DNA of 64,000 bases from VRUE01 sp963707965 (lineage in GTDB: Bacteria; Actinomycetota; Thermoleophilia; Solirubrobacterales; 70-9): NCBI GenBank assembly GCA_963707965.1, contig CAVPRR010000007.1, positions 124,001-188,000 on the forward strand, in the 5' to 3' direction. A program made the position numbers and the translations under genes. Below are positions 43,017-49,709 of the stretch, in pieces (within the stretch, counting starts at the first letter, position 1; every line of letters starts with the position of its first letter). The notes beneath the pieces are model-generated. The model saw only the letters and a program-made list of their open reading frames with translations, ran no database searches and had not been told where the DNA came from.

Positions 43017-43087
43017 CTCCTGCAACTCGATCCCCTCGTCCTCCTGCAACTCGATCCCCTCTCCTCCTGCAACTCGATCCCCTCGTC
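43017..43087. repeat. three tandem 23-24-bp units containing the crotonase ribosome-binding site
   Basis: Units at 43017-43040, 43041-43063 and 43064-43087 (plus strand CTCCTGCAACTCGATCCCCT followed by CGTC, or by CTC in the middle unit). On the coding strand each reads ...GGGGATCGAGTTGCAGGAG, so the Shine-Dalgarno sequence in front of the crotonase ATG is present three times. Confidence 0.92.
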
Positions 43088-43116
43088 CCGTGGGAGGCGA
43101 AGTCTACGATCCAGCC

Positions 43117-43551
43117 ATGGCACAGCGACTTGCAACTCGTTCGGACTGGCTGGCTTCACATCCCCCGTCACCGCAGAGCCTGAGTCAGACGCTCGCGCGC
43201 ATCGCGAAACGCTCCTGCAGCGGTCAGGACTTCGGTCACTCGGTGCGCGAGTTCCTCGACGAGTTTGCGCTGCGAGGCGACGACCTGATGCGGTCCGAAG
43301 CGATCGCGGAGCGTCCGGAGGCAACCGGGGACCACCGCCAAGACGCCTTTCTCGGGGCCCTTGCGGAGCACCTGGCCGCGGTCCATGGCCTCAAGCGCCC
43401 CTCCTGGTCGCTGGAGCCACAGCGCTTTCTGGACAGCTTCTGGTTCGTCAGCGAGACGCCGGGCTTTCGCGCAACCGCAATAGCCCAGGCCCCGGCCGCC
43501 TTCCGGCGACGGGGTGTCTTCATTCCCGAGCGATCGCTCCACCGCGTCTGA
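43117..43551 (+). CDS. unnamed partner of a nucleotidyltransferase, antitoxin-like
   Basis: A 144-residue soluble protein: MAQRLATRSDWLASHPPSPQ at the start, ARIAKRSCSGQDFGHSVREF in the middle and ending AAFRRRGVFIPERSL. I recall similar unnamed proteins encoded next to small nucleotidyltransferases in actinobacteria, where the pair behaves like a toxin-antitoxin module; that link is inference. A helix-rich fold with FLDSFWFVSETPGFRATAI is visible but no known catalytic motif. The ATG at 43117 was chosen over longer readings because the upstream sequence belongs to the crotonase leader. It ends 3 bp before the next gene. Confidence 0.72.
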   Translation: MAQRLATRSDWLASHPPSPQSLSQTLARIAKRSCSGQDFGHSVREFLDEFALRGDDLMRSEAIAERPEATGDHRQDAFLGALAEHLAAVHGLKRPSWSLEPQRFLDSFWFVSETPGFRATAIAQAPAAFRRRGVFIPERSLHRV

Positions 43552-43554
43552 TCG

Positions 43555-44061
43555 ATGGATCGAGGTGAGATCATCGGCGCTCTGACCGCTCTCGCCGAGG
43601 AGCTGGACCGGCGCGGGATCAGCGGCGAGATGTACATCGTTGGCGGCGCCGCGATTGCCCTTGCCTTCGACGAGCGCCGCGCAACTCGAGACATCGACGC
43701 AATCTTCGAGCCGAAGAGCTCAATCTACGAAGCCGCGGAAACGGTGGCCGCGCGGCTCGACCTGCCCGGCGGTTGGTTGAACGATGCGGTCAAGGGATTT
43801 CTGGCGAGTGATGACCCGAACGCCGCGCCGGTGCTCGATCTGCCGGGCCTGCGCTGCCTGACGGCGTCGCCGGAGACGCTGCTGGCCCTCAAGGTGCTGG
43901 CCCACCGAGTAGGTGAGGATGAGGATGACCTACGGCTCTTGGCGCGCGAGCTGGGCATTGACAGCGCCGAGGATGTGCTGGCGATCGCCGAGCGAACCTA
44001 CGGCGATCGCCTTGACGCCGCTGCGCGTTTTTTCGTGGAGCAGATATTCGACGCCGTATAG
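43555..44061 (+). CDS. nucleotidyltransferase-fold protein (DUF6036/AbiEii-like)
   Basis: A 168-residue protein with a minimal nucleotidyltransferase core: MYIVGGAAIALAFDERRATR followed by DIDAIFEP, giving the G-G and D-x-D residues that bind metal and nucleotide. A conserved LTASPETLLALKVLAHRVGE comes after. This is the layout of AbiEii/MenT-like toxins and of DUF6036 proteins. It begins 3 bp after its putative partner, so the two are co-translated. It may act as a toxin that transfers nucleotides to RNA; no direct evidence is available here. Confidence 0.82.
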   Translation: MDRGEIIGALTALAEELDRRGISGEMYIVGGAAIALAFDERRATRDIDAIFEPKSSIYEAAETVAARLDLPGGWLNDAVKGFLASDDPNAAPVLDLPGLRCLTASPETLLALKVLAHRVGEDEDDLRLLARELGIDSAEDVLAIAERTYGDRLDAAARFFVEQIFDAV

Positions 44062-44074
44062 AACGGCGCGGCGC

Positions 44075-45235
44075 TCAGCTCATGCGCTCGACGACCATCG
44101 CCTTGCCCTGGCCGCCGGCCACGCACATCGTCTCCAGACCGACCTGGTGATCGTCGGTCTCCATCGCGTTGAGCAGGGTGCCCATGATCCGGGCGCCGGT
44201 CATGCCGAACGGGTGACCGAGGGCGATCGCGCCGCCGTGCGTGTTGAGCTTCTCCAGCGGGATGTCGCACTCGTCCATGATCGGGATCACCTGGGCAGCG
44301 AAGGCCTCGTTCAGCTCGACCACGTCGATGTCGCCGGACGTCATCCCCGCCCGGTCGAGCACCTTCTTGATCGCGCCGATCGGGGCGACGCCCATGTACT
44401 CGGGCTCGTTACCGAAGGTGGCTGCGGTGACGATGCGGGCACGCGGCGTGACACCCAGCTCCTTTGCCTTCGTGGCGCTCATCAGCAGCACCGCGGCGGC
44501 GCCGTCGTTGAGCGGGCAGGAGTTGCCAGCCGTGACGCCGCCTCCGCCAAACGCCTCCGGCAGTTCGGAGAGCTTCTCCAGCGTCGATGAGGCGCGCGGG
44601 CCGTCGTCCCTGCTGACCTCGGTTCCGTCGGGCAGCTTCACCGGCACGATCTCGCGGTCGAAGAAGCCGTCCTCCTGGGACTTCACCGCCAGTTCCTGGG
44701 AGCGCTGCGCGAACTTGTCCATGTCGGCGCGGCTGACCTCGTACCTCTCGGCGACGTTGACGGCCGTCTTGCCCATCTCGATGTAAGCGTTGGGCTGGCC
44801 GTCGTTGCCCTGCAGGTTCTCGTTCTGGTCCGCGACGCCGGCCGGCTCGGTGCGCTCGTTGTAGCGACTCACCCACTCGACCCCGGCGGCGATGTAGACG
44901 TCGCCCTCGCCGGCCTTGATCGCGTTGCCCGCATGGCGGATCGCGTCGAGGCTCGAGGAGCAGTAGCGGGAGATGGTCACCCCATTGACCTCCTGGGGCA
45001 GCTTCTCGGAAAGCAGAGAGACGGTTCGGCCGATGTTGAAGGCCTGCAGGCCCTGCGGCATGCCGCAGCCGCAGAAGAGGTCTTCGACCGAGGCCGGGTC
45101 GACCTCGGGATTGCGCTCGAGCAGCTGGTCGACGACGTAGGCCCCCATCTCGTCGGGGCGCAGCTGGGCGAGCGAGCCCTTGAAGGCGCGGCCGATCGGC
45201 GTGCGAACGGTGTCGACGATAACTGCTTCGGGCAT
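44075..45235 (-). CDS. acetyl-CoA acyltransferase (thiolase)
   Basis: A 386-residue thiolase II/FadA-type enzyme. The acylated cysteine is at about residue 92 in ISRYCSSSLDAIRHAGNAIK. NEAFAAQ, the histidine motif GGAIALGHPFGMTGARI and the C-terminal cysteine motif CVAGGQGKAMV are all present. It cleaves 3-ketoacyl-CoA in beta-oxidation or condenses acetyl-CoA units. With the crotonase, thioesterase and acetyl-CoA synthetase in this window it fits fatty-acid or related catabolism. Full length, good start (MPEAVIVDTVRTPIGRAF). Confidence 0.93.
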   Translation of the reverse strand: MPEAVIVDTVRTPIGRAFKGSLAQLRPDEMGAYVVDQLLERNPEVDPASVEDLFCGCGMPQGLQAFNIGRTVSLLSEKLPQEVNGVTISRYCSSSLDAIRHAGNAIKAGEGDVYIAAGVEWVSRYNERTEPAGVADQNENLQGNDGQPNAYIEMGKTAVNVAERYEVSRADMDKFAQRSQELAVKSQEDGFFDREIVPVKLPDGTEVSRDDGPRASSTLEKLSELPEAFGGGGVTAGNSCPLNDGAAAVLLMSATKAKELGVTPRARIVTAATFGNEPEYMGVAPIGAIKKVLDRAGMTSGDIDVVELNEAFAAQVIPIMDECDIPLEKLNTHGGAIALGHPFGMTGARIMGTLLNAMETDDHQVGLETMCVAGGQGKAMVVERMS

Positions 45236-45326
45236 GCGGGCTTCTCCTTGATATCGGGGTGCTGGTGTGCGGGCCGCAGGGTAGTTGACCGGGCTATCTG
45301 GCGCGGTTCTCGACTAGATTGGAGTG

Positions 45327-45815
45327 ATGCCGTTGGACGGGCTGCGCGCCTGGATAGGAGAGGTGGAGCGCAAGCTCGGCATGCGCACCCGCGTCTTCCT
45401 TGTCCTCGCCGTGATCGCGGTGGGTGGCGCCGGCGCTGCAATCTTCCTCGCCGTCGACGCACAGGACAGTTCGGTGAGCGAGGGTGACGTGCAGGCGCTT
45501 CAGGAGAAGCTCGAAGCGCGGATCGGCGAGGGAACGTCCGCAACCGGCGCAAGCCAGCTCGAAGCCGAAGTCAAAGCCCTTCAGGCGCAGGTGAAGGAGC
45601 TGCAGGAAGGTGGCGGTGGCTCAGGCAACGCCAATAGCGGCTCGAGCGGCGGTGGGTCCAGCGGTGGCACGAGTGGCGGCTCGAGCGGAACCGCGGATGG
45701 TGTGTCCAGCGGCGACTCGAGCAGCGGTGCGAGCAACGAAGGCACCGGCGACACCGGCTCCGGCGGCAGCAATCTGCAGGAAATCCTCCGCCGCGCACGC
45801 GAACAGCAGGAATAG
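45327..45815 (+). CDS. small single-pass membrane protein with Gly/Ser-rich tail
   Basis: A 162-residue protein of unknown family. A short charged N-terminus is followed by one transmembrane helix (VFLVLAVIAVGGAGAAIFLA, about residues 22-41), a coiled coil (QALQEKLEARIGEG; QLEAEVKALQAQVKELQEGG) and about 60 residues of Ser/Gly repeats (SGGGSSGGTSGGSSG). The end (NLQEILRRAREQQE) is helical again. It looks like an envelope-spanning or spacer protein. Start alternatives are GTG 45324, ATG 45327 and GTG 45363 (which has AGGAG just upstream). Confidence 0.65.
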   Translation: MPLDGLRAWIGEVERKLGMRTRVFLVLAVIAVGGAGAAIFLAVDAQDSSVSEGDVQALQEKLEARIGEGTSATGASQLEAEVKALQAQVKELQEGGGGSGNANSGSSGGGSSGGTSGGSSGTADGVSSGDSSSGASNEGTGDTGSGGSNLQEILRRAREQQE

Positions 45816-45940
45816 GGGATTGTGCTGATACGCACTACTGTGCGCGAGCGCCGTCCCCTGCCTCCGTTACATTCGCCGCAATCCCACCTCGCGCATAGGC
45901 GCGAGCCTTGCCGATAGCGGCAGCGAAAGGAGACCCCCCG

Positions 45941-46084
45941 ATGCCCGAGGGATACTGCGTCAAAGAGCGCAAGAAGGTCGAGATCAAGGAAGCCAAACAG
46001 GTGACCATGAAAAACGGTCGGCCAGCGATCCAGGGTATATGCCCGGACTGCGGCACCAAGATCTTCAAGATCGGCAAACTCTAG
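45941..46084 (+). CDS. DUF5679-family 47-residue zinc-ribbon-like protein
   Basis: A tiny protein, MPEGYCVKERKKVEIKEAKQ and so on, ending CPDCGTKIFKIGKL. It matches the DUF5679 pattern (YCVKCKKKVEI...TMKNGRPAIQG.CP.CGTK.F.IGK). The usual first CxxC is broken: cysteine 6 is present, but the second is glutamate (CVKER), while the pair C34/C37 is intact. A strong AAAGGAG ribosome-binding site lies 10 bases upstream of the ATG. The family is very small and linked to topoisomerase-type zinc fingers by similarity only; function unknown. Confidence 0.85.
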   Translation: MPEGYCVKERKKVEIKEAKQVTMKNGRPAIQGICPDCGTKIFKIGKL

Positions 46085-46136
46085 GGGCACCGCAGCGAAA
46101 AACGCCCGCAGTCCGGACGAGACCGAGCGACGCTGC

Positions 46137-46174
46137 GATCACGACGTTTCGCCATCTGGCGCAACGTCGTGATC
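46137..46174. repeat. 38-nt near-perfect hairpin
   Basis: Arms GATCACGACGTT (46137-46148) and AACGTCGTGATC (46163-46174) pair perfectly. Inside, CGCCA (46150-46154) pairs with TGGCG (46157-46161). It lies 52 bp after the DUF5679 stop and could be its terminator, but lacks a T-tract. Confidence 0.85.
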
Positions 46175-46251
46175 GTCTTCGGTAGCGTCCGAGCGGTCCG
46201 GCTGAGGCGTCGGGCGGCGGCGCCTGCAGTGCGGACTCTGCTTGCCGGATA

Positions 46252-46288
46252 GCCTCGTACGGGGTCGACTGTCAACCCCGTACGAGGC
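46252..46288. repeat. 14-bp-arm inverted repeat
   Basis: GCCTCGTACGGGGT (46252-46265) and ACCCCGTACGAGGC (46275-46288) are perfectly complementary across the spacer CGACTGTCA. Function unknown. Confidence 0.88.
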
Positions 46289-46500
46289 CAGAAGGTGAGG
46301 CCAGAGGGGCAATGGGACAGAGAGCCCAGGCCGTCGGCTGACGCCGGTCTCAGCTCTGCGCCACCACTCCACCCCCACCGAAGGTGATGGGGCATACGTG
46401 ACGAATGTCACGCAGTGGGCGGGGCGTGGGGTCGAGAGTTGTGGTCTGGGCTCTTGCAGGAGAGACCCGCACCGCCGGCCGTGTCAACCCCGACATCCAA

Positions 46501-46548
46501 GAACCTGTCGCAGCGCCCCGCATGTGCGGGGGCATTTGGGACAGGTTC
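46501..46548. repeat. two-tier hairpin upstream of the PAS gene
   Basis: The outer arms GAACCTGTC (46501-46509) and GACAGGTTC (46540-46548) enclose an inner stem GCCCCGCA-TG-TGCGGGGGC. It ends 13 bp before the GTG of the PAS protein, so it lies in the leader and could affect translation or transcription of that gene. Confidence 0.8.
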
Positions 46549-46561
46549 TAAGGTGTGATCT

Positions 46562-46966
46562 GTGTCGCAGAGGCCTCTTGAGCTGATCCTCGCTCGTAAC
46601 CTGATGTCGGCGCTCTCGACGCCGGCCTTCCTGGTTGACGAGGGCGGGCTCCTCGTTTTCTACAACAAGGCAGCGGGGGTGCTGCTGGGCAAACGCTTCG
46701 AGGAGCTGGGGACGGTTGGCCCCGAGGAGTGGGGCTCGCTGTTCGGCCCCTTCGACGAGAAGGGCGAACCGATCCCCTACGACGAGCTACCGCTGGTGGT
46801 CGCCGTTCGCAACGGCCGTCCCGCCCACGCGGACTTCGAGATCCGCTCCGCCGATGGAGCGCGCCACACGGTGGAGGCCTCTGCGTTCCCGATCCTCACA
46901 GCGCACGGCTCCCGCGGCGCGATCGCAATCTTCTGGCCCACCTCATCGAACGGCAGCGTCAGCTGA
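46562..46966 (+). CDS. single PAS-domain protein
   Basis: A 134-residue protein that is little more than one PAS domain: STPAFLVDEGGLLVFYNKAA, then GVLLGKRFEELG near the start, and FEIRSADGARHTVEASAFPI as the later strands. PAS domains sense small molecules, redox or light. No output domain is attached, so it must act through a partner. The start is GTG at 46562. It ends one base before the metallo-beta-lactamase gene, which makes that protein the likely partner. Confidence 0.85.
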   Translation: MSQRPLELILARNLMSALSTPAFLVDEGGLLVFYNKAAGVLLGKRFEELGTVGPEEWGSLFGPFDEKGEPIPYDELPLVVAVRNGRPAHADFEIRSADGARHTVEASAFPILTAHGSRGAIAIFWPTSSNGSVS

Positions 46967-46967
46967 G

Positions 46968-47849
46968 ATGAAGCTCAAGCTCTGGGGCACGCGCGGATCG
47001 ATCCCGTCCCCGGGGCCCGAAACCATCCGCTACGGGGGCAACACCTCGTGCGTCGGGGTCACTCTCTCGGATGGCTCGCTGCTCGCCCTCGATGCCGGAA
47101 CCGGCATCCGCAGCCTCGGCCTCGCCCTGGCGACAGAGCCAACCCGCCTCCACATCCTTCTCACCCACCTCCACCTTGACCACATCCAGGGGCTCGTCTT
47201 CTTCGCTCCGGCCTTCCGGACGCAGACCGAGATCGTGATCTGGGGCCCGGCCTCTCCCGAGGCCTCGCTTCGCGATCGCATCGCCCGCTACATCTCCGCC
47301 CCGCTCTCCCCCGTGGAGGTGCGGGAGCTGCCCTGCGACGTTTCGTTCCGCCACTGCCCGGAGAGCGAGTGGGAGATCGGCTCGGCCCGCATTCGCGCAG
47401 CCTCGGTCGCCCACCGCGGCCCCACGCTCGGCTACCGGATCGACGACGGTGGGACCTCGCTTGCCTACATCCCCGACCACGAGCCGGCACTCGGCGCCGA
47501 TATCGAGACGCTCGATGAGGATTGGATCTCGGGCTTCGCACTGGCGCGCGATGCATCGCTGCTGATTCACGACGGTCAGTACGCCGATGCCGAGTACCCG
47601 GAACACCTCGGCTGGGGGCACTCCTCCCTCTCCCATGCCCTTTCCTTCGCGCATCGCACCGGTGCCGAGCGCACGATCCTCTTTCACCATGACCCGCTGC
47701 ACTCCGACGAGCGCCTGGATCGGCTCGGCGAGGAAGCACGGGAGCGCTGGAGTGCGATGGACGGGACGCACGGCACGGTGGAGCTCGGCGCTGAAGGAGC
47801 GGAGTACGAGCTGCCGCTTCTCTCGCCTGCCGCTGCGACGACAGGTTGA
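46968..47849 (+). CDS. metallo-beta-lactamase-fold hydrolase, phosphodiesterase-like
   Basis: A 293-residue MBL-fold protein. It starts MKLKLWGTRGSIPSPGPETI, RYGGNTSCV, the opening typical of cyclic-phosphodiesterase-like MBL proteins, and has the metal motif LLTHLHLDHIQGLVFF (HxHxDH). Further ligands are in YIPDHEPAL, DGQYADAEY and LFHHDPLHSDERL. Substrate unknown; related domains occur beside PAS and histidine kinase sensors. Translation is coupled to the PAS gene, with one base between stop and start. Confidence 0.87.
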   Translation: MKLKLWGTRGSIPSPGPETIRYGGNTSCVGVTLSDGSLLALDAGTGIRSLGLALATEPTRLHILLTHLHLDHIQGLVFFAPAFRTQTEIVIWGPASPEASLRDRIARYISAPLSPVEVRELPCDVSFRHCPESEWEIGSARIRAASVAHRGPTLGYRIDDGGTSLAYIPDHEPALGADIETLDEDWISGFALARDASLLIHDGQYADAEYPEHLGWGHSSLSHALSFAHRTGAERTILFHHDPLHSDERLDRLGEEARERWSAMDGTHGTVELGAEGAEYELPLLSPAAATTG

Positions 47850-47937
47850 GTGCGGGGATCTTCGAAGATGACCGCGGCCCTGCGAAGATGACCGCAGCCC
47901 GGACTCGCGCTCAGCGTGCTCAGGGCTCTAACCTGCG

Positions 47938-48552
47938 GTGAGCATGACCCCGCCCGGTGTCGACGCCGCGCTCGAACGCTCTGACCTGGTTCGAGCCGCT
48001 CTCGCGGTGGCGCGCCAGGCCCACGCGGGCCATGTGCGCAACGGCAGCGCCGGCCTCCCCTACATCGATCACCCACTGGCGGTCGCAGAGCTGCTCGCCG
48101 AGCACGGCTTCCCCGACGATGTCCTTGCGGCGGCACTCCTGCACGACGTGGTCGAGGACAGCGAGCTCGAGCTGGAGCAGGTGCGCGAACGTTTCGGGGC
48201 GCCCGTGGGCCGCCTGGTCGAGGTGCTCACCGACAGCAGCTCGACCGAGCCATACGCGAAGCGCAAGGAGGAACACCGGCGCGGCGTCGAGCGCGCCGGG
48301 CGGGACGCGCACGCGATCTACGCCGCCGACAAGCTGACGAACATCAGGATGCTGCGCGACCTCTACGAGCTGAAGGGCGAGAGGGCCGGCGAGGAGCTGA
48401 AGGCGCCGCTTGACGAAAAGGTCGAGGTGTGGCGGCAGGACCTGGAGATGCTCCAGCGCACCGCGGCCGACGTGCCCTTCCTCGACTCCTTCGCGGAGGA
48501 GCTTGCCGCGCTGTCCAACGACCGGGCGGCACGGCAGGCACCCTCACGGTAG
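47938..48552 (+). CDS. HD-domain hydrolase, SpoT/MESH1-like
   Basis: A 204-residue HD-superfamily protein resembling the (p)ppGpp hydrolase domain. It has the HD residues in YIDHPLAVAELLAEHGFPDD and VLAAALLHDVVEDSELELEQ, and the later YAADKLTNIRMLRDL, matching the 'A-K-x-A-D-R-x-x-N' motif of SpoT hydrolases. No synthetase or ACT domain is attached. It may clear ppGpp or act on another nucleotide. Starts are GTG 47938 or ATG 47944. A 19-bp repeat (CGAAGATGACCGCRGCCC) occurs twice just upstream. Confidence 0.85.
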   Translation: MSMTPPGVDAALERSDLVRAALAVARQAHAGHVRNGSAGLPYIDHPLAVAELLAEHGFPDDVLAAALLHDVVEDSELELEQVRERFGAPVGRLVEVLTDSSSTEPYAKRKEEHRRGVERAGRDAHAIYAADKLTNIRMLRDLYELKGERAGEELKAPLDEKVEVWRQDLEMLQRTAADVPFLDSFAEELAALSNDRAARQAPSR

Positions 48553-49014
48553 CCGTCGCCGCCGCAGCGGCAGCACGTACCAGAGCACAGCGAACATCGC
48601 GGCTGCGGCGGTGCTGGTGACCACCGTCGCGGCCACGCCGAACAGAACGTCGGTGATCAGCATGACCGCCCCCGTCATCGCCAGCGCCAGGAAACCCAGC
48701 CCGGCGATCGCCATGCGGTTGGCGACGAAGACGAGCCGGCGCTTCTGCTGGTAGCGAAAGGTCATCCGGTGATATGCCGTCGGCGAGATCAGCAGCGCCG
48801 CAGAGACCGCCGTGCAGAGCAGGGTCACGAAATAGACCTTCTCGTCGAAGGAGGAGATGTCTGTGAAGTTGCTCTGGAACGGGACCGCCAGCAGAAAGGC
48901 GAACAGGACCTGGACGCCCGGGAGCGCGACGCGCAGCTCCTGCAGCAACTCGCCGAGGTTGCGGTCGAGGCGCATGTCCTCGGTCTCGTCCCGTCCCGAT
49001 GGCCGGTCAACCAT
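48544..49014 (-). CDS. DUF6328 family membrane protein
   Basis: A 156-residue protein. It begins with an acidic, charged segment and the conserved-looking RLDRNLGELLQELRVALPGV followed by QVLFAFLLAVPFQSNF, as in DUF6328 proteins. Four hydrophobic helices follow, and it ends in an Arg-rich tail. The function is unknown. It overlaps the 3' end of the convergent HD gene by 9 bp. Confidence 0.82.
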   Translation of the reverse strand: MVDRPSGRDETEDMRLDRNLGELLQELRVALPGVQVLFAFLLAVPFQSNFTDISSFDEKVYFVTLLCTAVSAALLISPTAYHRMTFRYQQKRRLVFVANRMAIAGLGFLALAMTGAVMLITDVLFGVAATVVTSTAAAAMFAVLWYVLPLRRRRLP

Positions 49015-49037
49015 TGGTACAAGAATAGGATTTCGCC

Positions 49038-49709
49038 GTGGGGCGCATCGGTGTCATCCTCGGCAGCAACGCCCTCGGCCCGCGCGGCGAGGAGTTCGCC
49101 ACTGTCGCCGCCGCACACGAGGCTGCCGTGCTGCAGCGCCACGGCGCCGAGGGCTACTGCCTCCCGCACCTGATCGACCACGCCGCCAACCTGCGCTCGC
49201 TGGTCGAGGCCGGTTGCGACCGGGTGCTCGCGGTCAGCTCGGTCGGCTCGCTCGACGCCGGACTCGAGATCGGCAGCATCGTCTGCCCCGACGACTTCAT
49301 CGCCCTCCAGCTGACGCTCACCACACTCGAGGATGCCCGTGCCCATGCGCTGCCCGGTTTCGAGCAGGCCTGGCGCGGGGAGATTCTCTCCGCTTGGGCT
49401 GCGGGCGGAGCGGGCCCGCTCCGCGACGGCGGCGTGTATTGGCAGACAACCGGCCCCCGCTTCGAGACGCCGGCCGAGATCCGATTGATCGCCGCCCACG
49501 CGGACCTCGTCGGGATGACACTTGCCTCCGAGTGCATCGTCGCCGCTGAGCTCGGGCTTCCCTACGCGGCGATCTGCATCGTCGACAACCTGGCGAACGG
49601 GATCGGCGCCCGCCCGCTCTCGACCGAGGAGCTGGAGAGGGAGCGCGGGGCCAACGCCGGCCGGCTTCGCGACGCCCTGGACGCGGTGCTGCCGGAGCTG
49701 ACGCGGTGA
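49038..49709 (+). CDS. purine nucleoside/methylthioadenosine phosphorylase-like protein
   Basis: A 223-residue protein of the PNP/MTAP (family 2) group. It has GRIGVILGSNALGP at the start, CDRVLAVSSVGSLDAGLEIG with the catalytic-site serine/glycine cluster, a QTTGPRFETPAEIRLIAAHA motif and GMTLASECIVAAELGLPYAA, which matches the MTAP 'GMTxxPExxLARE' region. It is shorter than typical (about 270). The start is GTG. The stop overlaps the next start (GTGA), so it is co-translated with the amidohydrolase, which likely supplies its substrate. Confidence 0.85.
   Translation: MGRIGVILGSNALGPRGEEFATVAAAHEAAVLQRHGAEGYCLPHLIDHAANLRSLVEAGCDRVLAVSSVGSLDAGLEIGSIVCPDDFIALQLTLTTLEDARAHALPGFEQAWRGEILSAWAAGGAGPLRDGGVYWQTTGPRFETPAEIRLIAAHADLVGMTLASECIVAAELGLPYAAICIVDNLANGIGARPLSTEELERERGANAGRLRDALDAVLPELTR

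Larger units (their letters stand above)
46085..46561. other. gene-free interval with three large hairpins
   Basis: No convincing gene is seen in these 477 bp. The interval contains a 12-bp-arm hairpin with paired centre (46137-46174), a 14-bp-arm inverted repeat (46252-46288), a CGTGAC-GAAT-GTCACG palindrome (46397-46412) and a two-tier hairpin (46501-46548) just before the PAS gene. GTCAACCCCG occurs at 46272-46280 within the second hairpin and again around 46484-46493. Confidence 0.7.

Noticed and set aside
46085..46561. Integron attC-type sites
   Set aside because: The hairpins lack the conserved core sites (GTTRRRY/RYYYAAC) and there is no integrase gene in the window.
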